Below are positions 1-11,730 of a stretch of 64,000 nt of DNA, piece by piece. Within the stretch, counting starts at the first letter, position 1; the number at the start of each line of letters is the position of its first letter. The notes under the pieces were generated by a model that worked only from the letters and a program-made list of their open reading frames with translations, did not search any database and was not told the origin of the DNA. The position numbers and the translations under genes were made by a program. The DNA is from Balanoglossus misakiensis (Eukaryota; Hemichordata). The DNA lies in assembly GCA_040954595.2 (NCBI GenBank), contig CM082591.2:10788001-10852000 (forward strand). The letters are read 5' to 3'.

Positions 1-189
1 CTATCCGTCGATCGACAGAGTCTATCAGAAAACTTTCTCATGCGCATAGGTCTATCGTGTGTTCTGCGCATCACAACAGATTTCCTCAAATAAACGAGGC
101 TGTGTTTGGAAGCAACCATGGAAATTTTAGAACTACCCGTCGATCTACTGAGTCTAGTGGAAAACTTTCTTATGCGCATAGGCCTATCT
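1..189 (+). repeat. partial HOR block at left edge
   Basis: This is the tail of a domain A block cut by the window edge. It holds part of a TATCAGAAAAC monomer with the TTTCCTCAAATAAACG linker and then the CTACTGAGTC junction monomer with the extra T at 189. The same tail recurs 930 bp downstream. Confidence 0.9.
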
Positions 190-1119
190 ATGTGTTCTGC
201 GCATCACAACATAATTCGGTAAATAAACGAGGGTGTGTTTGGAAGCAACCATGGAAACTTTAGAACTATCCGTCGATCTACAGAGTCTAGTGGAAAACTT
301 TCTGATGCGCATAGACCTATCATGTGTTCTGCGCATCACAGCAGAATTTTGTAAACAAACGAGGCCGTGTTTCGAAGCAACCATGGAAACTTTAGAACTA
401 TCCGTCGATCTACAGAGTCTAGTGGAAAACTTTCGTATCCTCATAGACCTATCATGTGTTCTGCGCATCACAACATAATTTTGTAAACAAACGAGGCTGT
501 GTTTCGAAGCAACCATGGAAACTTTAGAACTATCCGTCGATCTACAGATTCTATACTAGTGGAAAACTTTCTTATGCGCATAGGCCTATCATGTGTTCTG
601 CGCATCACAACAGATTTCCTTAAATAAACGAGGCTGTGTTTGGAAGCATCCATGGAAATTTTAGAACTATCCGTCGATCGACAGAGTTTATCAGAAAACT
701 TTCTCATGCGCATAGGTCTATCGTATGTTCTGCGCATCACAACAGATTTCCTCAAATAAACGAGGCTGTGTTTGGAAGCAACCATGGAAACTTTAGAACT
801 ATCCGTCGATCTACAGAGTCTAGTGGAAAACTTTCTTATCCTCATAGACCTATCATGTGTTCTGCGCATCACAACAGAATTTTGTAAACAAACGAGGCTG
901 TGTTTGGAAGCAACCATGGAAACTTTAGAACTATCCGTCGATCGACAGAGTCTATCAGAAAACTTTCTCATGCGCATAGGTCTATCGTGTGTTCTGCGCA
1001 TCACAACAGATTTCCTCAAATAAACGAGGCTGTGTTTGGAAGCAACCATGGAAATTTTAGAACTACCCGTCGATCTACTGAGTCTAGTGGAAAACTTTCT
1101 TATGCGCATAGGCCTATCT
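190..1119 (+). repeat. HOR block, 7 monomers with +5 and +1 insertions (930 bp)
   Basis: Seven monomers lie between the extra-T junctions at 189 and 1119. The length is 7 x 132 + 6 because one monomer also carries the five-base insertion at 545-560. It contains TTCGAAGC monomers, a CTTAAATAAACG linker and two TATCAGAAAAC monomers. Its first part matches the block starting at 1120. Confidence 0.9.
545..560 (+). repeat. five-base insertion monomer, copy 1
   Basis: CAGATTCTATACTAGTGG replaces the usual CAGAGTCTAGTGG, giving a 137-bp monomer. It lies in domain A and breaks both open frames. Confidence 0.92.
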
Positions 1120-1785
1120 ATGTGTTCTGCGCATCACAACATAATTCGGTAAATAAACGAGGGTGTGTTTGGAAGCAACCATGGAAACTTTAGAACTATC
1201 CGTCGATCTACAGAGTCTAGTGGAAAACTTTCTGATGCGCATAGACCTATCATGTGTTCTGCGCTTCACAGCAGAATTTTGTAAACAAACGAGGCCGTGT
1301 TTCGAAGCAACCATGGAAACTTTAGAACTATCCGTCGATCTACAGAGTCTAGTGGAAAACTTTCGTATCCTCATAGACCTATCATGTGTTCTGCGCATCA
1401 CAACATAATTTTGTAAACAAACGAGGCTGTGTTTCGAAGCAACCATGGAAACTTTAGAACTATCCGTCGATCTACAGATTCTATACTAGTGGAAAACTTT
1501 CTTATGCGCATAGGCCTATCATGTGTTCTGCGCATCACAACAGATTTCCTTAAATAAACGAGGCTGTGTTTGGAAGCATCCATGGAAATTTTAGAACTAT
1601 CCGTCGATCGACAGAGTTTATCAGAAAACTTTCTCATGCGCATAGGTCTATCGTATGTTCTGCGCATCACAACAGATTTCCTCAAATAAACGAGGCTGTG
1701 TTTGGAAGCAACCATGGAAATTTTAGAACTACCCGTCGATCTACTGAGTCTAGTGGAAAACTTTCTTATGCGCATAGGCCTATCT
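1120..1785 (+). repeat. HOR block, 5 monomers with +5 and +1 insertions (666 bp)
   Basis: This is a shortened relative of the preceding block. It follows that block closely and then jumps, at about 1720, straight to the CTACTGAGTC junction monomer, so two monomers are missing. The five-base insertion is at 1475-1490 and the extra T at 1785. Confidence 0.9.
1475..1490 (+). repeat. five-base insertion monomer, copy 2
   Basis: Identical to copy 1 and exactly 930 bp from it, so it was carried by the duplication of that block. Confidence 0.92.
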
Positions 1786-2710
1786 ATGTGTTCTGCGCAT
1801 CACAACATAATTCGGTAAATAAACGAGGGTGTGTTTGGAAGCAACCATGGAAACTTTAGAACTATCCGTCGATCTACAGAGTCTAGTGGAAAACTTTCTT
1901 ATGCGCATAGACCTATCATATGTCCTGCGCATCACAACAGAATTCAATTAATAAACGTGGCTGTGTTTGGAAGCAACCATGGAAATTTTAGAACTATCCG
2001 TCGATCTACAGTGTCTTGTGGAAAACTTTCTTATCCTCGTAGGCCTATCATGTGTTCTGCGCATCACAACAGAATTTTGTAAACAAACGAGGCTGTGTTT
2101 GGAAGCAACAATGGAAACTTTAGAACTATCTGTCGATCTACAGAGTCTAGTGGAAAACTTTCTTATGCGCATAGACCTATCATGTGTTCTGCGCATCACA
2201 ACAGAATTTTGTAAACAAACGAGGCTGTGTTTGGAAGCAACCATGGAAACTTTAGAACTATCCGTCGATCTACAGAGTCTAGTGGAAAACTCTCTTATGC
2301 GCATAGACCTATCATGTGTTCTGCGCATCACAACAGAATTTTGTAAACAAACGAGGCTGTGTTTGGAAGCAACCATGGAAACTTTAGAACTATCCGTCGA
2401 TCTACAGAGTCTAGTGGAAAACTTTCTTATCCTCATAGACCTATCATGTGTTCTGCGCATCACAACAGAATTTTGTAAACAAACGAGGCTGTGTTTGGAA
2501 GCAACCATGGAAACTTTAGAACTATCCGTCGATCGACAGAGTCTATCAGAAAACTTTCTCATGCGCATAGGTCTATCGTGTGTTCTGCGCATCACAACAG
2601 ATTTCCTCAAATAAACGAGGCTGTGTTTGGAAGCAACCATGGAAATTTTAGAACTACCCGTCGATCTACTGAGTCTAGTGGAAAACTTTCTTATGCGCAT
2701 AGGCCTATCT
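1786..2710 (+). repeat. HOR block, 7 monomers (925 bp)
   Basis: The block contains a CATATGTCCTGCG monomer with the rare CAATTAATAAACGTGG linker near 1945-1965, a GTGTCTTGTGG monomer, and an AACTCTCTT monomer near 2290. It ends with a TATCAGAAAAC monomer and the junction monomer. Confidence 0.88.
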
Positions 2711-3635
2711 ATGTGTTCTGCGCATCACAACATAATTCGGTAAATAAACGAGGGTGTGTTTGGAAGCAACCATGGAAACTTTAGAACTATCCGTCGATCT
2801 ACAGAGTCTAGTGGAAAACTTTCTGATGCGCATAGACCTATCATGTGTTCTGCGCATCACAGCAGAATTTTGTAAACAAACGAGGCCGTGTTTCGAAGCA
2901 ACCATGGAAACTTTAGAACTATCCGTCGATCTACAGAGTCTAGAGGAAAACTTTCTTATCCTCATAGGCCTATCATGTGTTCTGCGCATCACAACAGAAT
3001 TTTGTAAACAAACGAGGCTGTGTTTGGAAGCAACCATGGAAACTTTAGAACTATCCGTCGATCTACAGAGTCTAGTGGAAAACTTTCTTATGCGCATAGA
3101 CCTATCATGTGTTCTGCGCATCACAACAGAATTTTGTAAACAAACGAGGCTGTGTTTCGAAGCAACCATGGAAACTTTAGAACTATCCGTCGATCTATAG
3201 AGTCCAGTGGAAAACTTTCTTATTCTCATAGGGCTATCATGTGTTCTGCGCATCACAACAGAATTTTGTAAACAAACGAGGCTGTGTTTGGAAGCAACCA
3301 TGGAAACTTTAGAACTATCCGTCGATCTACAGAGTCTAGTGGAAAACTTTCTTATGCGCATAGACCTATCATGTGTTCTGCGCATCACAACAGAATTTTG
3401 TAAACAAACGAGGCTGTGTTTGGAAGCAACCATGGAAACTTTAGAACTATCCGTCGATCGACAGAGTCTATCAGAAAACTTTCTCATGCGCATAGGTCTA
3501 TCGTGTGTTCTGCGCATCACAACAGATTTCCTCAAATAAACGAGGCTGTGTTTGGAAGCAACCATGGAAATTTTAGAACTACCCGTCGATCTACTGAGTC
3601 TAGTGGAAAACTTTCTTATGCGCATAGGCCTATCT
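2711..3635 (+). repeat. HOR block, 7 monomers (925 bp)
   Basis: A GAGGGTGTGTTTGG head is followed by a CAGCAGAATT / GAGGCCG / TTCGAAGC pair, a TCTAGAGGAAAAC monomer, and a monomer with CTATAGAGTCCAG at about 3195. It closes with a TATCAGAAAAC monomer and a junction reading CTATCTGTGTG, a variant of the usual CTATCTATGTG. Confidence 0.88.
3014..3145 (+). repeat. representative consensus-type monomer
   Basis: This 132-bp copy carries the most frequent base at the variable sites I followed and can serve as the reference monomer. It starts at GAGGCTG and ends at the AAAC before the next GAGGCTG. Common variants elsewhere are CTG to CCG (bases 5-7), TTGG to TTCG, CCATGG to CAATGG, GAAACT to GAAATT, TTAGAAC to TTACAAC, CGATCTAC to CGATCGAC or CGTTCTAC, CAGAGTCTAG to TAGAGTCCAG, ATGCGCATAGAC to ATCCTCATAGGC, and linker forms at 118-132. 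Short internal similarities exist (TAGAACTATC at 33-42 with TAGACCTATC at 84-93, and two TGCGCA sites 24 bp apart), but there is no clear sub-monomer period. Confidence 0.95.
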
Positions 3636-5621
3636 GTGTGTTCTGCGCATCACAACATAATTCGGTAAATAAACGAGGGTGTGTTTGGAAGCAACCATGG
3701 AAACTTTAGAACTATCCGTCGATCTACAGAGTCTAGTGGAAAACTTTCTGATGCGCATAGACCTATCATGTGTTCTGCGCATCACAGCAGAATTTTGTAA
3801 ACAAACGAGGCCGTGTTTCGAAGCAACCATGGAAACTTTAGAACTATCCGTCGATCTACAGAGTCTAGAGGAAAACTTTCTTATCCTCATAGGCCTATCA
3901 TGTGTTCTGCGCATCACAACAGAATTTTGTAAACAAACGAGGCTGTGTTTGGAAGCAACCATGGAAACTTTAGAACTATCCGTCGATCTACAGAGTCTAG
4001 TGGAAAACTTTCTTATGCGCATAGACCTATCATGTGTTCTGCGCATCACAACAGAATTTTGTAAACAAACGAGGCTGTGTTTCGAAGCAACCATGGAAAC
4101 TTTAGAACTATCCGTCGATCTATAGAGTCCAGTGGAAAACTTTCTTATCCTCATAGGGCTATCATGTGTTCTGCGCATCACAACAGAATTTTGTAAACAA
4201 ACGAGGCTGTGTTTGGAAGCAACCATGGAAACTTTAGAACTATCCGTCGATCTACAGAGTCTAGTGGAAAACTTTCTTGTGCGCATAGACCTATCATGTG
4301 TTCTGCGCATCACAGCAGAATTTTGTAAACAAACGAGGCTGTGTTTCGAAGCAACCATGGAAACTTTAGAACTATCCGTCGATCTATAGAGTCCAGTGGA
4401 AAACATTCTTATCCTCATAGGGCTATCATGTGTTCTGCGCATCACAACAGAATTTTGTAAACAAACGAGGCTGTGTTTGGAAGCAACCATGGAAACTTTA
4501 GAACTATCCGTCGATCTACAGAGTCTAGTGGAAAACTTTCTTATGCGCATAGACCTATCATATGTCCTGCGCATCACAACAGAATTCAATTAATAAACGT
4601 GGCTGTGTTTGGAAGCAACCATGGAAATTTTAGAACTATCCGTCGATCTACAGTGTCTAGTGGAAAACTTTCTTATCCTCGTAGGCCTATCATGTGTTCT
4701 GCGCATCACAACAGAATTTTGTAAACAAACGAGGCTGTGTTTGGAAGCAACAATGGAAACTTTAGAACTATCTGTCGATCTACAGAGTCTAGTGGAAAAC
4801 TTTCTTATGTGCATAGACCTATCATGTGTTCTGCGCATCACAACAGAATTTTGTAAACAAACGAGGCTGTGTTTGGAAGCAACCATGGAAACTTTAGAAC
4901 TATCCGTCGATCTACAGAGTCTAGTGGAAAACTCTCTTATGCGCATAGACCTATCATGTGTTCTGCGCATCACAACAGAATTTTGTAAACAAACGAGGCT
5001 GTGTTTGGAAGCAACCATGGAAACTTTAGAACTATCCGTCGATCTACAGAGTCTAGTGGAAAACTTTCTTATCCTCATAGACCTATCATGTGTTCTGCGC
5101 ATCACAACAGAATTTTGTAAACAAACGAGGCTTTGTTTGGAAGCAACCATGGTAACTTTAGAACTATCCGTCGATCTACAGAGTCTAGTCGAAAAGTTTC
5201 TTATCCTCGTAGGCCTATCATTTGTTCTGCGCATCACAACAGAATATTGTAAACAAACGAGGCTGTGTTTGGAAGCAACCATGGAAACTTTAGAACTATC
5301 CGTCGATCTACAGAGTCTAGTGGAAAACTTTCGTATCCTCATAGACCTATCATGTGTTCTGCGCATCACAACATAATTTTGTAAACAAACGAGGCTGTGT
5401 TTCGAAGCAACCATGGAAACTTTAGAACTATCCGTCGATCTACAGATTCTATACTAGTGGAAAACTTTCTTATGCGCATAGGCCTATCATGTGTTCTGCG
5501 CATCACAACAGATTTCCTTAAATAAACGAGGCTGTGTTTGGAAGCATCCATGGAAATTTTAGAACTATCCGTCGATCTACTGAGTCTAGTGGAAAACTTT
5601 CTTATGCGCATAGGCCTATCT
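3636..5621 (+). repeat. HOR block, 15 monomers with +5 and +1 insertions (1986 bp)
   Basis: The first part resembles the preceding block but repeats the CTATAGAGTCCAG monomer at about 4120 and 4385. It then carries the CAATTAATAAACGTGG linker near 4590 and the third five-base insertion at 5445-5460. Much of it is repeated at a 1986-bp offset in the next block. Confidence 0.88.
5445..5460 (+). repeat. five-base insertion monomer, copy 3
   Basis: Same insertion as copies 1 and 2. It is followed by the same CTTAAATAAACG linker and AAGCATCCATGG monomer, so it belongs to a transferred multi-monomer segment. Confidence 0.92.
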
Positions 5622-7206
5622 ATGTGTTCTGCGCATCACAACATAATTCGGTAAATAAACGAGGGTGTGTTTGGAAGCAACCATGGAAACTTTAGAACTA
5701 TCCGTCGATCTACAGAGTCTAGTGGAAAACTTTCTGATGCGCATAGACCTATCATGTGTTCTGCGCATCACAGCAGAATTTTGTAAACAAACGAGGCCGT
5801 GTTTCGAAGCAACCATGGAAACTTTAGAACTATCCGTCGATCTACAGAGTCTAGAGGAAAACTTTCTTATCCTCATAGGCCTATCATGTGTTCTGCGCAT
5901 CACAACAGAATTTTGTAAACAAACGAGGCTGTGTTTGGAAGCAACCATGGAAACTTTAGAACTATCCGTCGATCTACAGAGTCTAGTGGAAAACTTTCTT
6001 ATGCGCATAGACCTATCATGTGTTCTGCGCATCAAAACAGAATTTTGTAAACAAACGAGGCTGTGTTTCGAAGCAACCATGGAAACTTTAGAACTATCCG
6101 TCGATCTATAGAGTCCAGTGGAAAACTTTCTTATCCTCATAGGGCTATCATGTGTTCTGCGCATCACAACAGAATTTTGTAAACAAACGAGGCTGTGTTT
6201 GGAAGCAACCATGGAAACTTTAGAACTATCCGTCGATCTACAGAGTCTAGTGGAAAACTTTCTTATGCGCATAGACCTATCATGTGTTCTGCGCATCACA
6301 ACAGAATTTTGTAAACAAACGAGGCTGTGTTTCGAAGCAACCATGGAAACTTTAGAACTATCCGTCGATCTATAGAGTCCAGTGGAAAACATTCTTATCC
6401 TCATAGGGCTATCATGTGTTCTGCGCATCACAACAGAATTTTGTAAACAAACGAGGCTGTGTTTGGAAGCAACCATGGAAACTTTAGAACTATCCGTCGA
6501 TCTACAGAGTCTAGTGGAAAACTTTCTTATGCGCATAGACCTATCATATGTCCTGCGCATCACAACAGAATTCAATTAATAAACGTGGCTGTGTTTGGAA
6601 GCAACCATGGAAATTTTAGAACTATCCGTCGATCTACAGTGTCTAGTGGAAAACTTTCTTATCCTCGTAGGCCTATCATGTGTTCTGCGCATCACAACAG
6701 AATTTTTTAAACAAACGAGGCTGTGTTTGGAAGCAACAATGGAAACTTTAGAACTATCTGTCGATCTACAGAGTCTAGTGGAAAACTTTCTTATGCGCAT
6801 AGACCTATCATGTGTTCTGCGCATCACAACAGAATTTTGTAAACAAACGAGGCTGTGTTTGGAAGCAACCATGGAAACTTTAGAACTATCCGTCGATCTA
6901 CAGAGTCTAGTGGAAAACACTCTTATGCGCATAGACCTATCATGTGTTCTGCGCATCACAACAGAATTTTGTAAACAAACGAGGCTGTGTTTGGAAGCAA
7001 CCATGGAAACTTTAGAACTATCCGTCGATCTACAGAGTCTAGTGGAAAACTTTCTTATGCGTATAGACCTATCATGTGTTCTGCGCATCACAACAGAATT
7101 TTGTAAACAAACGAGGCTGTGTTTGGAAGCAACCATGGAAACTTTAGAACTATCCGTCGATCGACAGAGTCTAGTGGAAAACTTTCTTATGCACATAGGC
7201 CTATCT
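5622..7206 (+). repeat. HOR block, 12 monomers (1585 bp)
   Basis: This is a close copy of the first part of the previous block (offset 1986 bp), including the repeated CTATAGAGTCCAG monomers and the CAATTAATAAACGTGG linker near 6575. It ends differently, with a CGATCGACAG monomer and a CAGAATTCGG junction, as in domain B. Confidence 0.88.
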
Positions 7207-8791
7207 ATGTGTTCTGCGCATCACAACAGAATTCGGTAAATAAACGAGGCTGTGTTTGGAAGCAACCATGGAAATTTTAGAACTATCCGTCGATCTACAG
7301 AGTCTAGTGGAAAACTTTCTTATGTGCATAGGTCTATCATGTGTTCTGCGCATCACAACATAATTTTGAAAACAATCGAGGCTGTGTTTGGAAGCAACCA
7401 TGGAAACTTTAGAACTATTCGTCGATCTACAGAGTCTAGTGGAAAACTTTCTTATGCGCATAGGCCTATCATGTTTTCTGCGCATCACAACAGAATTTTG
7501 TAAACAAACGAGGCTGTGTTTGGAGGCAACAATGGAAACTTTAGAACTATCCGTCGATCTACAGAGTCTAGTGGAAAACTTTCTTATGCGCATAGACCTA
7601 TCCTGTGTTCTGCGCATCACAACAGAATTTTGTAAACAAACGAGGCTGTGTTTGGAAGCAACCATGGAAACATTAGAACTATCCGTCGATCTACAGAGTC
7701 TAGTGGAAAATTTTCTTATGCGCATAGACCTATCATTTTTTCTGCGCATCACAACATAATTTTGTAAACAAACGAGGCTATGTTTGGAAGCAACCATGGA
7801 AACTTTAGAACTTTCCGTCGATCTATAGAGTCCAGTGGAAAACTTTCTTATGCGCATAGACCTATCATGTGTTCTGCGCATCACAACAGAATTTTGTAAA
7901 CAAACGAGACTGTGTTTGGAGGCAACAATGGAAACTTTAGAACTATCCGTCGATCTACAGAGTCTAGTGGAAAACTTTCTTATGCGCATAGACCTATCAT
8001 GTGTTCTGCGCATCACAACAGAATTTTGTAAACAAACGAGGCTGTGTTAGGAAGCAACCATGGAAACTTTAGAACTATCCGTCGATCTACAGAGTCTAGT
8101 GGAAAACTTTCTTATGCGCATAGACCTATCATATGTTCTGCGCATCACAACAGAATTTTGTAAACAAACGAGGCTGTGTTTGGAAGCAACAATGGAAACT
8201 TTAGAACTATCCGTCGATCTACAGAGTCTAGTGGAAAACTTTCTTATGCGCATAGACCTATCATGTGTTCTGCGCATCACAACAGAATTTTGTAAACAAA
8301 CGAGACTGTGTTTGGAGGCAACAATGGAAACTTTAGAACTATCCGTCGATCTACAGAGTCTAGTGGAAAACTTTCTTATGCGCATAGACCTATCATGTGT
8401 TCTGCGCATCACAACAGAATTTTGTAAACAAACGAGGCTGTGTTTGGAAGCAACCATGGAAACTTTAGAACTATCCGTCGATCTACAGAGTCTAGTGGAA
8501 AACTTTCTTATGCGCATAGACCTATCATATGTTCTGCGCATCACAACAGAATTTTGTAAACAAACGAGGCTGTGTTTGGAAGCAACCATGGAAACTTTAG
8601 AACTATCCGTCGATCGACAGAGTCTATCAGAAAACTTTCTCATGCGCATAGGTCTATCGTGTGTTCTGCGCATCACAACAGATTTCCTCAAATAAACGAG
8701 GCTGTGTTTGGAAGCAACCATGGAAATTTTAGAACTACCCGTCGATCTACTGAGTCTAGTGGAAAACTTTCTTATGCGCATAGGCCTATCT
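7207..8791 (+). repeat. HOR block, 12 monomers (1585 bp), first B-type head
   Basis: The block opens with a TATGTGCATAGG monomer and a TTGAAAACAATCG linker near 7360, the earliest domain B signature. It contains GGAGGCAACAATGG monomers and a TTAGGAAGC variant at about 8047, which puts a stop in the otherwise open minus-strand frame. It ends with an A-type TATCAGAAAAC monomer and an ATTCGG junction, so it is a mosaic of A and B. Confidence 0.85.
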
Positions 8792-9452
8792 ATGTGTTCT
8801 GCGCATCACAACATAATTCGGTAAATAAACGAGGGTGTGTTTGGAAGCAACCATGGAAACTTTAGAACTATCCGTCGATCTACAGAGTCTAGTGGAAAAC
8901 TTTCTTATGCGCATAGACCTATCATGTGTTCTGCGCATCACAGCAGAATTTTGTAAACAAACGAGGCCGTGTTTCGAAGCAACCATGGAAACTTTAGAAC
9001 TATCCGTCGATCTACAGAGTCTAGAGGAAAACTTTCTTATCCTCATAGGCCTATCATGTGTTCTGCGCATCACAACAGAATTTTGTAAACAAACGAGGCT
9101 GTGTTTGGAAGCAACCATGGAAACTTTAGAACTATCCGTCGATCTACAGAGTCTAGTGGAAAACTTTCTTATGCGCATAGACCTATCATGTGTTCTGCGC
9201 ATCACAACAGAATGTTGTAAACAAACGAGGCTGTGTTTCGAAGCAACCATAGAAACTTTAGAACTATCCGTCGATCTATAGAGTCCAGTGGAAAACTTTC
9301 TTATCCTCATAGGGCTATCATGTGTTCTGCGCATCACAACAGAATTTTGTAAACAAACGAGGCCGTGTTTGGAAGCAACCATGGAAATTTTAGAACTACC
9401 CGTCGATCTACTGAGTCTAGTGGAAAACTTTCTTATGCGCATAGGCCTATCT
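8792..9452 (+). repeat. HOR block, 5 monomers (661 bp)
   Basis: A short A-type block: GAGGGTGTG head, CAGCAGAATT / GAGGCCG / TTCGAAGC pair, TCTAGAGG monomer, GAATGTTGTAAAC linker, CCATAGAAAC monomer with CTATAGAGTCCAG, and a CTACTGAGTC junction. Confidence 0.88.
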
Positions 9453-11697
9453 ATGTGTTCTGCGCATCACAACATAATTCGGTAAATAAACGAGGGTGTG
9501 TTTGGAAGCAACCATGGAAACTTTAGAACTATCCGTCGATCTACAGAGTCTAGTGGAAAACTTTCTTATGCGCATAGTCCTATCATGTGTTCTGCGCATC
9601 ACAGCAGAATTTTGTAAACAAACGAGGCCGTGTTTCGAAGCAACCATGGAAACTTTAGAACTATCCGTCGATCTACAGAGTCTAGAGGAAAACTTTCTTA
9701 TCCTCATAGGCCTATCATGTGTTCTGCGCATCACAACAGAATTTTGTAAACAAACGAGGCTGTGTTTGGAAGCAACCATGGAAACTTTAGAACTATCCGT
9801 CGATCTACAGAGTCTAGTGGAAAACTTTCTTTTGCGCATAGACCTATCATGTGTTCTGCGCATCACAACATAATTTTGTAAACAAACGAGGCTATGTTTT
9901 GAAGCAACCATAGAAACTTTAGAACTATCCGTCGATCTATAGAGTCCAGTGGAAAACTTTCTTATCCTCATAGGGCTATCATGTGTTCTGCGCATCACAA
10001 CAGAATTTTGTAAACAAACGAGGCTGTGTTTGGAAGCAACCATGGAAACTTTAGAACTATCCGTCGATCTACAGAGTCTAGTGGAAAACTTTCTTATGCG
10101 CATAGACCTATCATGTGTTCTGCGCATCACAACAGAATTTTGTAAACAAACGAGGCTGTGTTTCGAAGCAACCATGGAAACTTTAGAACTATTCGTCGAT
10201 CTACAGAGTCTAGTGGAAAACTTCCTTATGCTCGTAGGCCTATCATGTGTTCTGCGCATCACAACAGAATTTTGTAAACAAACGAGGCTGTGTTTGGAAG
10301 CAACAATGGAAACTTTAGAACTATCTGTCGATCTACAGAGTCTAGTGGAAAACTCTCTTATGCGCATAGACCTATCATGTGTTCTGCGCATCACAACAGA
10401 ATTTTGTAAACAAACGAGGCTGTGTTTGGAAGCAACCATGGAAACTTTAGAACTATCCGTCGATCTACAGAGTCTAGTGGAAAACTTTCTTATGCGCATA
10501 GACCTATCATGTGTTCTGCGCATCACAACAGAATGTTGTAAACAAACGAGGCTGTGTTTGGAAGCAACCATGGAAACTTTAGAACTATCCGTCGATCTAC
10601 AGAGTCTAGTGGAAAACTTTCTTATGCGCATAGACCTATCATGTGTTCTGCGCATCACAACAGAATTTTGTAAACAAACGAGGCTGTGTTTCGAAGCAAC
10701 CATGGAAACTTTAGAACTATCCGTCGATCTACAGAGTCTAGTGGAAAACTTTCTTATGCTCGTAGGCCTATCATGTGTTCTGCGCATCACAACAGAATTT
10801 TGTAAACAAACGAGGCTGTGTTTGGAAGCAACAATGGAAACTTTAGAACTATCTGTCGATCTACAGAGTCTAGTGGAAAACTTTCTTATGCGCATAGACC
10901 TATCATGTGTTCTGCGCATCACAACAGAATTTTGTAAACAAACGAGGCTGTGTTTGGAAGCAACCATGGAAACTTTAGAACTATCCGTCGATCTACAGAG
11001 TCTAGTGGAAAACTTTCTTATGCGCATAGACCTATCATGTGTTCTGCGCATCACAACAGAATTTTGTAAACAAACGAGGCTGTGTTTGGAAGCAACCATG
11101 GAAACTTTAGAACTATCCGTCGATCTACAGAGTCTAGTGGAAAACTTTCTTATGCTCGTAGGCCTATCATGTGTTCTGCGCATCACAACAGAATTTTGTA
11201 AACAAACGAGGCTGTGTTTGGAAGCAACAATGGAAACTTTAGAACTATCTGTCGATCTACAGAGTCTAGTGGAAAACTTTCTTATGCGCATAGACCTATC
11301 ATGTGTTCTGCGCTTCACAACAGAATTTTGTAAACAAACGAGGCTGTGTTTGGAAGCAACCATGGAAACTTTAGAACTATCCGTCGATCTACAGAGTCTA
11401 GTGGAAAACTCTCTTATGCGCATAGACCTATCATGTGTTCTGCGCATCACAACAGAATTTTGTAAACAAACGAGGCTGTGTTTGGAAGCAACCATGGAAA
11501 CTTTAGAACTATCCGTCGATCTACAGAGTCTAGTGGAAAACTTTCTTATGCGCATAGACCTATCATGTGTTCTGCGCATCACAACAGAATTTTGTAAACA
11601 AACGAGGCTGTGTTTGGAAGCAACCATGGAAACTTTAGAACTATCCGTCGATCGACAGAGTCTAGTGGAAAACTTTCTTATGCGCATAGGCCTATCT
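9453..11697 (+). repeat. HOR block, 17 monomers (2245 bp)
   Basis: The block has an A-type start and a B-type end. From about 10150 it carries repeated short cassettes: a TTCGAAGC monomer with TATGCTCGTAGG, then CAACAATGG with CTATCTGTCG, then other monomers. The longest plus-strand open frame of the window (593 codons, 9949-11730) crosses it because no monomer here has the CTATAG or CATAAT variants. It closes with CGATCGACAG and CAGAATTCGG. Confidence 0.85.
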
Positions 11698-11730
11698 ATG
11701 TGTTCTGCGCATCACAACAGAATTCGGTAA
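9949..11730 (+). other. longest plus-strand open frame (593 codons), probably not a gene
   Basis: The plus frame encodes a 44-residue period containing LEATMETLELSVDLQ, SLVENFLMRIDLS and VLRITTEFCKQTR. It looks more protein-like than the minus frame, and its internal ATG sits in GCAACCATGG. Elsewhere in the array this frame is repeatedly closed by common variants (CTATAG, CATAAT, CCATGTAA), and this is only the longest chance gap between them. I do not recognise any family. Confidence 0.5.

Larger units (their letters stand above)
1..11697 (+). repeat. satellite domain A
   Basis: Domain A blocks typically close with a monomer reading CTACTGAGTC, GGCCTATCTATG and CATAATTCGGTAAATAAACG, followed by GAGGGTGTG. 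Other marks are monomers with TATCAGAAAAC and linker TTTCCTCAAATAAACG, frequent TTCGAAGC monomers, and CAATTAATAAACGTGG linkers at about 1.95, 4.59 and 6.58 kb. Three monomers carry a five-base insertion found nowhere else. Domain B-type head monomers already appear at about 7.2-7.4 kb, so the A/B boundary is a mixture and not a sharp edge. Confidence 0.8.

Noticed and set aside
84-93. Sub-monomer repeat (TAGAACTATC and TAGACCTATC, 51 bp apart)
   Set aside because: The similarity covers only about ten bases and has no regular period within the monomer.
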